A stretch of DNA of 64,000 nucleotides from contig JAMYHX010000029.1 of the NCBI GenBank assembly GCA_025529335.1, positions 62,001-126,000 of the forward strand, given 5' to 3'. The stretch comes from Rhizopus sp. PT2906 (taxonomy: Eukaryota > Mucoromycota > Mucoromycetes > Mucorales > Rhizopodaceae). A model generated the notes under the pieces. The model worked only from the letters and a program-made list of their open reading frames with translations. It was not told the DNA's origin and did not search any database. How positions within the stretch are numbered: the first letter of the stretch is position 1; every line of letters begins with the position of its first letter. A program made the position numbers and the translations under genes. Positions 33,112-44,567 of the stretch are shown here, one piece after another.

Positions 33112-35484
33112 ATGAATAGAATAAAAACTCGGCAAAAGAGTCTCTATACGGGTGTGGATACTCCACCGCCAATGTTTCTTCCAAATAGATCAAAGAGAAA
33201 CACTCCAGATGACTTTGGTCAAAGCAGCCATATTAAACGTAACCGTCATGAAGAAGCATCTTCGGATTTAGATCAGTTCTTTTTTTTTTTTTGTCTATGA
33301 AGAACAGATTAAAGGAGCTTATGAAGGCATCTTTAAATAAGAAGAAAAAAAAGCAAATGAGACTGTTGACGAGTTGAAAAACTGTCTTCTGCAAGCCAAA
33401 AAACTTCCAACAGGTAAGCATAATCTCAATTATTGCTAAACTTTCTGATATTGACAAGCTTACAATTAGGTATCATTACATCTGCTACCGAGCTTGCAGG
33501 TTGTGATACGCGCCAAATGAGATCCTTTGTTAAAAATCGTCCCGGTATGACAAATGTAGAGGAGTGAAAAGTTGTTGTCGATAAACATTTTGATGAAACG
33601 CTTGAACCGTTAACGAGCCGTCTTGATTCAATGATGGTATTATCGTCTTTCAACACAACAACAGATACTGTAGAAGAAAAGCAACTCCGCACTTTTACAG
33701 CACCGTTTGATAAACTTATTAGAAAGGATATACCCTTAAACATCAAAGAAGTGATTCTGAAGAAAATTAGCTTTTCTATGTCTGGCTCAGCTGATTTTAT
33801 TGTCTGCTTCTCTACATTAATCCAAATGCTCTTAATACAATTGAAGAACAGCCGCTTTGTTTTAGAGGACAATGACAACATTCTTCTTTGTCAAGCTTCA
33901 GGGTTCAGCCTGGCAAGCATCATTCCTCAATCAGCAACAGAGACTAAACTTGCGTATATTATTGCACCGTTAGAGGAGTGTTTGATTGAATCTAATCTCT
34001 TCGATGCCAACTTCAGTAAACTATTTACTGATCAACATTTTGAAATCCTTTTCAGTCAATTTTTTGGTGTTCGTGGTCCAATGAAGAATAATTTGGAAGC
34101 CCATCCAGTACAGCATGCTTTGATTCTCGCTCTTCAACAGAACGGCATCACAAAATAGACTTTCGATTTTAAATGGCCGTCTAGCGAAGCAATGAAAGTA
34201 GCTCTTGAAACGTTCAAGGTCAATCTTAAGAACATGTGGACAGAAAAGAAAATCATCAACAAGCTACTAGACAAAGTAATTCTGGTACTGCTTCGACTGC
34301 ATCCGGCACAATCCAGGGAGTCCCAACGCAAGCTATATATATTGAAAAAGTCTCAAACAAAGCAACATGGGAAAAAGAGCTTGAAAACCCATGCGCGTTT
34401 GGTTTGCCGTACTGAAAATAAAAAGATAAAGAAGCTATATTGCAGAAGAAAGTCAGCCGACACATCCGATAAAGAAAAATGGAACGTAAAGATAGTTAAA
34501 GCAGAGATACGACTGGAATATTTGAAAGGAACTTTCAAAGAGGTAAAACTGAAATATTGTATGCGTTTATTAGCCACTCAATAACCATAACTTTTAAAGA
34601 AAATAACCAAGTCGCGTGAAGACAGTTGGGAAGAGGCTGAAGGTATACTGGATGAGGAAGAACATGAACGAGAAGCAGAATTGTTGCCGCACAAAGAAAA
34701 ACAGCCTTTAGGTGAAGATGCTTCAAACCGACGAATAGGACAATTAAAGCCAATAGTGAAGCATTTAGTTTTTTTACAATCCAAAGTCATTTCAGAAAAC
34801 GATGTTAAAACGCAATCTTGTGATACAACAGACAAAGAAATCTCAGAATGCACCTTAATTGCCAACACTGTAAGACTATTTCTACCTTCTAAAGAGAAAT
34901 ACAATACCATAGTTCATCAGCTGTACTTCTGTATATGGGCAAACGATGTTTTAAAATATGCAGGGTATTCAAAGTTTACTATGGAATTACGCCCTTCCAC
35001 ATCATTCTTCACACTAAACGCACTTCATCTGAATGCGCCTACACTGTATCAGCTGCTGACTCGGGAATTAACCAAAGTAGGTCAAGACCAATCATCAGAT
35101 CAAGAGGGAAAGCCAGCAAGTAAATTAGTAGTCTATGGGTACGACCAGCAACCGATTACATCACTTGAATTTGCACGGCAAAACAAAGATGCAGTCTTTA
35201 ATGCTATCTTTAATATGGACCTCCTGCAGACTAGCCGCAAATCATATGGCTTGGATTTTGCTCATAGAGTAATCTGCCTCCCAGGTTTGAAGATTGTACG
35301 TATTTTGGGTACACAAGAAAAGATGGTCAATATTCTTAACGAGCCGAAGAAAGCGTCCTATGAAGAGAGAGTTTTAAAGAATCCCAATATCATCCTAGAA
35401 GGCCAAAAGTCCAAGGAAAGCCTCTCCGCCGAAATAAAGTCCTTGTCAGATGTAATCAAGCAATTAGACATTTGGAAAATATAA
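33112..35484 (+). pseudogene. Large decayed multi-copy gene, unknown function
   Basis: A plus-strand coding sequence of about 700-750 codons can be followed with several lesions. An ATG at 33112 opens KRNTPDDFGQSSHIKRN. The frame shifts inside a T14 run at about 33278-33291, then meets a TAA at 33338. An intron-like gap (33414-33469) restores ITSATELAGCDTRQM. A TGA lies at 33565 and a TAG at 34156, and the frame shifts again near 34275. The longest intact stretches are 33631-34158 and 34681-35484; the latter ends in FAHRVICLPGLKIVRILGT and a coiled C-terminus. Overall composition is that of a large cytosolic or nuclear protein. It resembles Mucorales repeat-borne proteins with no assigned function. 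Confidence 0.55.
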
Positions 35485-35596
35485 TGAAAACATTTTGCGA
35501 AAAATCTAATTACTTTCAGTAAGTGTATATAATCCAAAAAAAAAAAATACTATATCTTGGTATTCAACGCAAATTATTAATAGCGATGCTTGTTCT

Positions 35597-36060
35597 ATGA
35601 TCATCAATATTGAAGACGAGCATTGGAAAGACTGTCTAATAGACAAAGAATCCAAAGACATTTACAAAGTTTTTAAGCGCCAACGTACACAATTACCTGA
35701 TGATATGAGATTATTTTTAGATGTTATTCCAGTGTCTGATAATATTGAAATACTATTCAATTATATTAACAATCGAAGAACTGATCCAGACACACGACAT
35801 GGGCTGTATTTTTTAAAAACTGCATTACTGTACAGCCTCGATCTCTTTAGAGCATAATATTTACCGTTAACTGATCAAGATGAACGAGATATTCTACAAA
35901 GGGTCTGGATAATAATTGATTAGGCATTCAAAGCAAGAATTCAGAAAATTTAGAAATGGAGCTCGCAACCTGGCAGAGCCACAAGGACTATTTATCAATG
36001 GGAACCTGCGACAGCTACTGTAAGTATATGCATTTGAGATTCATCTTCTTTTAAGCTTAT
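35597..36060 (+). pseudogene. Decayed Mucorales-type ORF relic
   Basis: The ATG at 35597 opens 86 codons (EDEHWKDCLIDKESKDIYKV) to a stop at 35857. The same reading continues past the stop as YLPLTDQDERDILQRVWII, then in a shifted frame as ELATWQSHKDYLSMGTCDSY. The layout resembles the N-terminal half of the lineage-specific, possibly nuclease-related proteins seen elsewhere in the window. Multiple stops mark it as a pseudogene. Confidence 0.45.
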
Positions 36061-36954
36061 TAAAACACAATTTTTAAAGCCTTAGGTCGTGTTCTCCTTC
36101 TCATAAAAAAAGCAGCATTACCAAGAAATGTTGTTGACTTCTGAAAAAAGCGTCATTTAGGATGTTCGAAAGCGCAAGTTCATCCTATTCTAGAGCATAC
36201 ACATCCTATCCTCTATCCCGTTCTAACCTTACTTTAAGAATATTCAATAAAGAATCTACTTTGTTAGCCGATAACCTATTTGATTTTTAACAAGTATAAA
36301 ATTGAACACAGTAACAAAAGAATAATTAACAGGCTTTTACGTTAAATGGCTAACATATTTTTACACAACAAAGTTATGTCTTTCAATAACTCCTTAAAAA
36401 CATTTTTTTTTTGCTATGAAAGGGCCCAAAGTGCAAAACAAAAAGTACTGATCAATGTTGGAAAAAAAAGAATACAATAGGTCAAAAGAAAAAATACGAA
36501 AAAAGACAAACATGGATCAAGTCAATCAAAAAACAGATAAATAATGATATGAAATACAAGACTTGTTTTTTACCCACGTTCTATTATGATAAAAAGAAAA
36601 TCCCAGGATCAGGAATGATGGGAAAATATGGCAATAGGAACCATGGATCCTATATGAAATGTTGATGCTCAAAGAAAGATCAAAAGAGAATGTGTCGTTA
36701 TACATATATATATATCTGGATGAGTATTTAACATCCTAAATAAAAGCGATATGACTAGAGATCTTTTATTTTTACAGGCTTCATTTGCAAAATGTATGCA
36801 TGAGTCAAAGAATATTTACAGCATGACAAGCAGCACTCTTTTGTAGAGAGACTTTATTATTTTAAAACATGGTATCAAATACAGTTTCCTCTCTCTCGGG
36901 AGGATTTAGATATTTAATTAGTATTTATATAAAGATATGTATATATAAGCAGAA
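36061..36954. other. Intergenic, no gene seen
   Basis: A-rich sequence with several poly-A runs. The right side should hold the 3' UTR of the minus-strand cyclin gene. Confidence 0.5.
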
Positions 36955-38027
36955 TCAATCAGTATCACCTTCATATCCAGAACTATAGCCTCGTCTGTCA
37001 AGCTCATCGTCAAATGTTTGTGCCCAGTAGATCAACTTCATTGTTTCATTCAAAGAAAGGTCATAATTTAGGAAATGAAGGAATTCCAGTTCCATTCTTA
37101 GTATGGAGGCCGATTGATTAGATGGTGTAGTTGTTGGCACCTTTTTGGGTGAAAAATAATGATAATTCATTGGATCGCTGTCTGAGTGGGCTTTTGGTGA
37201 TGTGGGAGGTGATGGTAATATCTGTTCTTTTAAATGTGGGAAAGTGAGGGTATCTTTTACTGTATTTAAGAACGGAAGTGTAAGTGAAGGTGATTCGCCA
37301 TCACTACAACTATTACTACTATTGTCATTACTAGTAGTTGTCTTTGCTGTGGTTGAGTGGGATATATTAATGATAGATTTCAGGTTGACGTGCATGTATT
37401 TCGATGCCATCATATATGCTACTAGAATAAGTCGCTGTCCGCAACCTTTAGTTCCTTTGATATTGCCATATTTCTAAGGAAAGAATTAGTTTTACATTTT
37501 TCTTTTACTATAATAAAAAGCACCTGTTTAAGTCTACTTATGTAATCGACAGCTAGTAGTAAAGTAATGCTAGGAGATACAGACTGAGTAGACGTCGTAT
37601 TTTTGCAAAACTGTATCAGTGCTTCATTAAGATTCATTTCAGGACAAAGTAGTGTCATATCGAGTAAATTATTCATTAATTTGCAAATCCCTTCAATAGT
37701 GTCCTGTTCAGTATCTGCTTCCCAAGCTCTTGTTACAAAAATGGCAAGTTGCACTAGTTTTAGGTTAGAGTGGAGTGATCGAGATATCGGCTAAATGTTT
37801 AACTTACAAACGCATTGTGGACTAAGCCTACGCCTTCCATTCATTTGGATAGCTTGAAGTATTAGACATGCTTGATTGTAGCTTGCGCTGTAAGCTGAAT
37901 TTATTTTATTTTCTTCTCGTTGACTATTCTGTCTTTGATGTACAGAATAAGGTATAAATGTATGTCGCTGTTGATCAGTAGTAGTAGTAGTAGTAGTAGT
38001 TTTGTGTATATTAGATTTGACTTTCAT
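36955..38027 (-). CDS. Pcl/Pho80-type cyclin
   Basis: Minus-strand exons 38027-37808, 37753-37524 and 37473-36955 give 322 aa. The cyclin box is recognisable: SITLLLAVDYISRLKQKYGN, then GCGQRLILVAYMMASKYMHV, and after an insert ILRMELEFLHFLNYDLSLNE. This order and the motif pair R(L)ILVAYMMASKY with MELEFLHFLNY are typical of Pho85-partner cyclins (PCL1/2/9 group) rather than mitotic cyclins. A Ser/Thr/Pro-rich insert of about 100 residues (SPPTSPKAHSDSD) separates the helices and offers proline-directed phosphosites. The N-terminus has an eight-threonine run encoded by a trinucleotide repeat at 37977-38000, and the C-terminus is acidic. It likely directs a Pho85/CDK5-like kinase to polarity, G1 or nutrient targets. 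Confidence 0.85.
37977..38000 (+). repeat. GTA/TAC trinucleotide run within cyclin CDS
   Basis: Eight tandem GTA units on the plus strand read as consecutive threonine codons on the coding strand. Such runs change length easily, so the Thr tract may vary between strains. Confidence 0.9.
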
Positions 38028-40423
38028 AAATGATTACAAGAAAAAAAAAAATGAAAGAAAGGTAGGAATAGTCCGTGTATATATGCGTATTGTCGGGATC
38101 AAATAAATGCCGTTGTGCATTAAAAGGGGATTGGTTTTCTATTACCGGATAAGTTGGTCAATACCATTATTCGGCTAATTTGTTTTAGCGCTTACGCAAT
38201 ATCCGTCTTTCGATCTCTCCTTGAGTAACTCACGCCATAAGCGATTTAAGCGCATTGGATGGATCAGATATTTCTTTCTCTTCCTTTGTTTTTAAGCTGC
38301 CGACCTTTTCTTAATGGCATATGATTTTTATGCAATCCTTTCAAAGATCGTTCCGAGACTCCAAAATGTTGGTTAAAGGGGGAAAAAAGAGAAAGAAAAA
38401 GACTCAGGTGATGTTAGAGTTATGGGCATTTTAGACAAGAGTATATGCTTAAATAAAGATCTCATGTTTTTTGATCCCACACAACTTAATGTGACCTTAT
38501 ACTGATATGTCTCATCTTCATATTTCTCTACTCTCTTTAGTTGCAGCTTCATTTTTATTAACTCTACTTTGGCTTAAAATCGATCTTATAGTTATCAAAC
38601 TTGACTGTAACAGCTACACACAATCTTCAAAAACGGATACAAAAAGAGACTGCTGAAAGTAGACTCGCCACCATCGATATCCACATGAGTTGTATGAAAA
38701 CAATGTCTATTAAAAAATTGAAATCAATTATTCTGTTAAAACAAATACACACATAGAATGTAAACTTTGAGCTGCTCTAAATAAACTTTCCAAGAAGCCA
38801 AACGAAAGCACATGATCATTTCTAAAGCAGTAAGGATGCGTCTTATTACAGCCTTATATTTGAGAACATCCGTCTAAATAATCAATATTGATTGTATAAA
38901 GCTTTCTTGTATTATCTATTACGGAACTGACGTACGGGATACCTTATATAGGAAGTGAAAGTTTTTCTTGGATACTATGGCTCTTGATGTGATTTTTGAC
39001 GCGAACTTCATATACTTTTCCATTATTTGTTGCGCATACATGATGTCATAAAGTTGTCAGAGCTACATTTCTTGTTGGCCGTGCATTTATAGTTTCCAAG
39101 CGGTTAAATCCCACTTTTTGTTGGGCTTCATGGTTGGAGGCGATCCTTTGGTCACTGTCAAGGCTATGAGAAGCCAATGTTGCGTTTTACAAAAGGAAAT
39201 TACCAAAATTGACTCGGTTTCTAATCACTTGTTGGTTATTTAGAGAACCTCGGGAATTAGTCTACACAGTGGATGGAAGCGGAATAATTGCTGTTTCTAG
39301 ATCTGTATGAAGACTTCAAAATGTTAGTGGTCGTCGGTTGTGATTAGCAGCAAGTCTTGTCTTTTTAGCTTTCTTTCCCCAAAATCCACTAAATTTTCTT
39401 GAGCTATTTTGGAGGAGCCTCTATTTGTAAAGTCAGAATATTTGGCGATTAAGCACATCGGACTGTACAATATATAATCCCAATGTAAAGGATTTAAACT
39501 AAAATAAGCTAAGCAAGTTGATTTGAGATGCAACCAAATAAGTTTACAGATAGTTTTGCACATAATGAACTTGACAGCATTTTATTACAATTGAAAATCA
39601 TATACTGTAATTTGGTTTACAAACGTTTAATTTTGCAACTTACCAATACTTTTACATTAAACTCATCGATAGCTTATTGCTGTCAAAAAATAACAATGGT
39701 AAACGCTTGTGAGCTGAATACTACATCAACACCTTTATTTATTCTGACACATATATCCTTTATACTTCAAATATATTTTTCCCCTTTTAGTTGACTTCTC
39801 TTCTTTGCACATTGTAATAAGTGGTAATTGTTGGCCTCTTGTCATGTCAGAGTAGATTGATAATCATAATATGGTCTTCTTCTTCTTTCTTAAGCCCGCA
39901 GTAGCCTGATAGGTCGCTAGCGTCACTATACGCCGAAGTAAGCTAGATTCATAAGCCTATCTTGATATAATCCTTGATCTCGGATGCTCTATTTGAAATA
40001 TTTGATTATTCGGCTTTATGACATGCTCCTTTAAATTAATAAACATCAGCTACTAATCACATTGACAAAAACATACTCTTTGCTGCTTACAACAATTCCA
40101 TTTGATACTATTATTCGCTTTAATCCTCGGAATTGAAACATTTATTATTATTAATATTTTTAAAGGCAACCGATGAGCCGAGGATTGAAGTGATTTATTA
40201 CTTTAGAAAACAGGAGCTTGCAGCTATTTTTAGTATTACTTCATGTTAATAACGGATAAAATGTAAGCTCATAAAAGTCTGTAGATACCTGAAATGCAGT
40301 TACTTTGCTTAATAGATACCTTTTATTATGTACGTTTACTTTTAACAAAGTGGTTTTATACGGAAGAAAAGTGCTTTCGTCGATCAGCATTGGATTTTAA
40401 CTTACACTTTGCGCATGTGAAGT
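38028..40423. other. Gene-poor region, one doubtful small ORF
   Basis: No convincing gene in 2.4 kb. A 49-codon ORF at 38507-38656 (plus) begins MSHLHISLLSLVAASFLLTL, signal-peptide-like, but has no clear leader or intron. ORFs at 39324-39563 and 39528-39794 lack support. Confidence 0.4.
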
Positions 40424-41072
40424 TTGAATTTTGCGCACTTTGAGCATTTTTGCGTATTCGAGAATCAAACAATTGTCAAAGTTGAAGGAGAAGATGAAGT
40501 GATAAAAGGCTCTTGCATGCACCGCTTTATTTCAGATAATATATATAATAAAAGATGTTGCCTTGATACTATTTTTTCAGATCTTTTTCACGCCGCGCAC
40601 CGTGGTAGTGATATGTCCAATGACCGATCTGAACAATTGTTTACAAGAGAACAAGTCGAGTAAATTACTGAGTAAATGTCAAAAAAAATTCAATCTTTGA
40701 CAGATCAAATGAAGAGCCCACAAAGCTTCCAAACGAAACCTTAAAAAAGCTGGAAAACAGCACGACCATCAATTTACAGAAGCACATGAAAGAATTTGTA
40801 AAGAATCTTCCAAAGTACAAAGGTAATGAATGGGTCAACAGTGAGATCTTCAACGAAAAGTTCCACAGAGAGCTTAAAAATAAAAGTTGTCTACAGATAA
40901 AGATTCAGAAACTAAATATAAGAATTCGACAACTGCTGAACAGCAAGAAACAGAAATTATAATGATGAATAGCGATCTTTATAAGGAAGTTTACTACCAT
41001 GCTACTAGTGATTGGAGAATACTACTCCATGTGATATTTCTACAGAGGGACCTAGTTATGCAGAATAAGTAA
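40424..41072 (+). pseudogene. Decayed ORF relic, unknown family
   Basis: Frame 40424-40663 (FENQTIVKVEGEDEVIKGS) is followed in another frame by EEPTKLPNETLKKLENSTTI and KHMKEFVKNLPKYKGNEWVN up to about 40960. It is protein-like across a frame change and several stops, so probably an old insertion. No family could be named. Confidence 0.35.
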
Positions 41073-41936
41073 AAACGAGACAGATAGAGCGCACAGTTTG
41101 TTTTGCTGCTACACAAATAAACACCAGGTCAGGTACAAGAGTGTTTTAGCGCCAAGATCAGTGTAACTGTCGGACAGGCAAAGCAAGATGAACATGGTTG
41201 ATGTACGTTATGAGTAGATTACATAAGAGTGTATATAATCTAGACACAGTAAAATAGCATTAGTTTCCATATAAAGCTTGTTAAAATAGATACAGAGCTT
41301 CTCTTTTTTTTTTGAGATACAGAAAGCATTCAAATTCAGCTTTGAGAACCTGCTTCTGAGAAGACCCTGAGATCCCCTGATTCCTTATGGTGCCTTCTGT
41401 CAGGATTGACTAAATCGGCATAGAGTAAGTGAATAACTCTCAAAAATATGTCACTATCGGATTAATAATAAATAACATAATAAGTAGCTTCCATATTTCT
41501 TTATTTAAAACAACTAGATATGTATATATGCAAGCTATCTGTAAATTGCCCCTAATGATCTCAGATCATTTTACGTCCTCATGCTTTATTAAACGATTAT
41601 TTGATCCTAAATTCGCCCATTGAGAGGGCTTTACGAGGAATTTATAGATTCATTCATTGCCAGAAAAGATCAGCTAAACAAATGATCAGGTATTGCTTCA
41701 TTTGAAACGTTCGCAGGGGGCTTGATTTGGCCATACACTGAAAAAGCAAATTTACAAATTGCATGACGTGAATAATTTAGAAAAGCCAAAGAAGACAACA
41801 ATGCATCTGATTATGGGAGTTTTAGACGTGAATATTGACATATCATATGTTTATACAACAGAAACCAAGGAATATTGTAAAATCTCAAAGAATCACAAGA
41901 TTGAACAAGTAGTCAGAAGGGAGGACAGCAGACGGC

Positions 41937-42136
41937 AACAAGGAAAAACAAAATAGCACTGCTATGCAGCAACAAATCGAATACCTTAAGCTCCTATCCC
42001 TTTTAATACAGAACTGCATCACTATCGAATTAACTCCTCAATCATGATACCCCAAAGAAAGAGCACGCTACAATTGCTAAGAGATAGAATATGGTTTCAA
42101 TAGTTGTACGAAAGCTTGCAAACTGTGTCAGGGAAA
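41937..42136 (+). repeat. Perfect 200-bp inverted repeat, left arm
   Basis: This 200-bp arm is identical, base for base by my reading, to the reverse complement of 42319-42518. The spacer between arms is 182 bp (42137-42318). Outside the arms about 30 bp still show partial inverted similarity (around 41908-41936 versus 42519-42550), so the perfect match is the core of an older or larger palindrome. No ORF, terminal duplication or transposase was seen. Confidence 0.95.
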
Positions 42137-42318
42137 ATTCGGTACATGTAGCTGCTTATACTAAGGTATTATATTCAGTGTCATCGCTGAAGAATTTGGC
42201 TGAAGAATGTAATATGATAGAGATGAACTGAATAAAGTATCAAGGAGTGTACTATTTGAGAATTATCTTTATCCAAATAATGTTCAAAAAGAGCTCTAAT
42301 AGAAAAATACAAATGAGC

Positions 42319-42518
42319 TTTCCCTGACACAGTTTGCAAGCTTTCGTACAACTATTGAAACCATATTCTATCTCTTAGCAATTGTAGCGTGCTCTTTCTT
42401 TGGGGTATCATGATTGAGGAGTTAATTCGATAGTGATGCAGTTCTGTATTAAAAGGGATAGGAGCTTAAGGTATTCGATTTGTTGCTGCATAGCAGTGCT
42501 ATTTTGTTTTTCCTTGTT
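42319..42518 (-). repeat. Perfect 200-bp inverted repeat, right arm
   Basis: Reverse complement of 41937-42136 without visible mismatch or indel. A transcript through the region would fold into a 200-bp perfect duplex with a 182-nt loop. Confidence 0.95.
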
Positions 42519-42769
42519 ACCATCTACTGTCCCTCCTCCCCTTCTGAGTACCTGAGCTAGTGTTCGTTTAAATTCGTATAGCAGTAAGTAAACGGTACTT
42601 CCTATCCGGCTCGTTTATTCTTGTTCTGAATATATACATTTGCAATAAGAACAAAGTGTAACCACTGGTGAAATTTATGTCATCTTTGTATTTATAAATT
42701 TTCTCAATGGTAGTCCTCTCTTCCTGAAGTCCACAATAGAAGATTGTATTTCTTAAAGGATACTTTGTA

Positions 42770-43435
42770 ATGTCGGTGATCCTGCATAATACTTTAATAG
42801 TCCTAACTTTATTCTTGGTCAGCTGTATGTTGTTCCAATCAACTTGGGCATCTAGGCTTGATGCTGATGAAATTATTATTAAGTGGGATGGAAACTTAAC
42901 AACTTCTCAATACTTGTTTGATAAAGACGAAAGGGCCTTTTACTTCTCCCCAAAGTTAAACAAGACACAAGCTTTGGAGAGATTAGTTGAAGAAGACAAA
43001 ATTACAATGTTTGGTGCCCAAAACTGTGAAGTCAAGGTGACCAGAACCTATGATATAAAGTGATTTGGCGGTTACAACCAATATCAGTGCTTGTGCCAGA
43101 CTTAGAAAGGCGGCTGCGCTTATACCAAGCAGTTTTGTCAAGGAACTGAATGGTCTCTTGGCGGTGGTGTTTTTAGTCTTGAAGCTTCGTTAGGTGTTAG
43201 TTCTGAGGTCTGCTCTGGATATGAACATAGCTGTAGCGAAGATGGCAAACAAACATGGACCGAGCTTTACTATAATATGCTGAGAGAAAGAGTCACAGGA
43301 AAGTATGAATGGGGTAGAACCTGTATGGGCTACCCCTCATTTGGAACACGCAATTTTGATGTAACTATCACTTGGTCCGGTCGATATGAATGCAAACATG
43401 AGAAACAGTCATCTAATAATTGCTTTTCGGGTTAA
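42770..43435 (+). CDS. Secreted cysteine-rich protein, unknown function
   Basis: Predicted exons 42770-43036 and 43106-43435, joined across a 69-bp GT-AG intron, give 198 aa. The N-terminus (LHNTLIVLTLFLVSCMLFQS) is a signal peptide with cleavage likely near TWA. The mature protein has about eight cysteines, one in exon 1 (QNC) and seven in exon 2, including CSGYEHSC and RTCMGYPSFGTRNFDVTITW, compatible with four disulfides. Two N-glycosylation sequons (NLT, NKT) lie in exon 1. The second half is aromatic and beta-strand-rich. I cannot assign a family; an extracellular lectin-like, cell-wall or effector role is possible. The exon join is inferred from frame and the conserved style of exon 2. 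Confidence 0.6.
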
Positions 43436-44494
43436 CTACAATCGTACTTAAATAAGTTAGTCAATTGGTGAAAAGAAGATCAAAAATATGATACATGCTC
43501 TCTGAGCCACGCTTTATTTTGCTTTTAGAATTATAAAACAATAAAATATATCTCTTCTTCACATTCTTCTATGCTAGTGGGATAACCATGAAACACGATT
43601 ATAATCATCGTCGATACTAAGGGCGGACATGTATCAGGTTTTCAACCTTCTTTTTACCGATTGACTAGATAGAAACACTTCCTTTTGCACTATAGCAGAT
43701 AGATTCCTAAGAAGCACAGCTGAAAGGATGATTATGGAGATATGTTTTAGAACAACTATGCTATTCCTATAAGCTCAAAAAAGAAAATCAGCCATTGTGA
43801 TTATACTTTCATTTTGATAACACTTTGGCTTTATTCTAAATCTTTTCGTAGATAAAAAACATCTAGGCACATAACCTCAGCTTTTATTTTCTGAGTAGCT
43901 TTTAAGCATAGCTACAAAAAGCACAAAGCCACTTTTTGGACTTTTTTTTCTTTTTTTCTTTTTAAATACATCTATGTTTAATTAATCAGGCTACATAAGT
44001 ATAAATCACTATAGCTTTTACATAAGTCTTTATTAGATTTGCAAAGTTCTCTCTTACTTTAGCTATCCGCTTCCATTGCTTTGAAAAATGTATATATATC
44101 ATTACATGCTAAACTCTCTTATTTACAGCTCAATAAGATCCATTATGACCCCTCAGTCACTTAGTTCATGTATGGTAACTCCTCCTAATACAGTTGCTTT
44201 GTAGAGTTGGAATCGGCTAGCTTTGTTTCAAAAAAAGAGATCTTTTTAAAGCAATTATGATGTCTATTACGAAGTTAATTTTCAGCTTTAAGAATAATGC
44301 GCAAGAGAATTGACTTGTTACTCACAATACATGGAAATTACGACTTCTAATACATTATTCGGTGCAAATATGCTGGATTCAATGACATAGGAACTTACAA
44401 TGGAGAGCATGTTTGAAGAATTTTCACAATATGGCCGTGGCTTAAATTACCAAAAAAGGAGACTTTGTGTAACATTAAGAAAAGAGGGACAAAA
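43436..44494. other. Intergenic, no gene seen
   Basis: AT-rich; no protein-like ORF or RNA gene recognised before the tRNA. Confidence 0.5.
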
Positions 44495-44567
44495 TGCCTA
44501 CTGGGTGAATCGAACACCCGACCTTTGCTTTACGAGAGCAACGCTCTGCCAACTGAGCCAAGCAGGC
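44495..44567 (-). tRNA. tRNA-Thr (anticodon CGU)
   Basis: Minus-strand 73-nt cloverleaf. The acceptor stem is GCCTGCT with AGTAGGC and discriminator A. The D stem GCTC/GAGC, anticodon stem TTGCT/AGCAA with loop CTCGTAA, variable loop AGGTC, and T stem GGGTG/CACCC with TTCGATT loop all pair. The anticodon CGT reads ACG. There is no intron. The A and B boxes (TGGCTCAGTTGG, GGTTCGATT-like) are intact, so it should be transcribed by RNA polymerase III. Confidence 0.96.

Noticed and set aside
38507..38656. 49-codon ORF with a signal-peptide-like start
   Set aside because: No CT-rich leader, no cysteine pattern or other domain; hydrophobic starts are common in AT-rich DNA.
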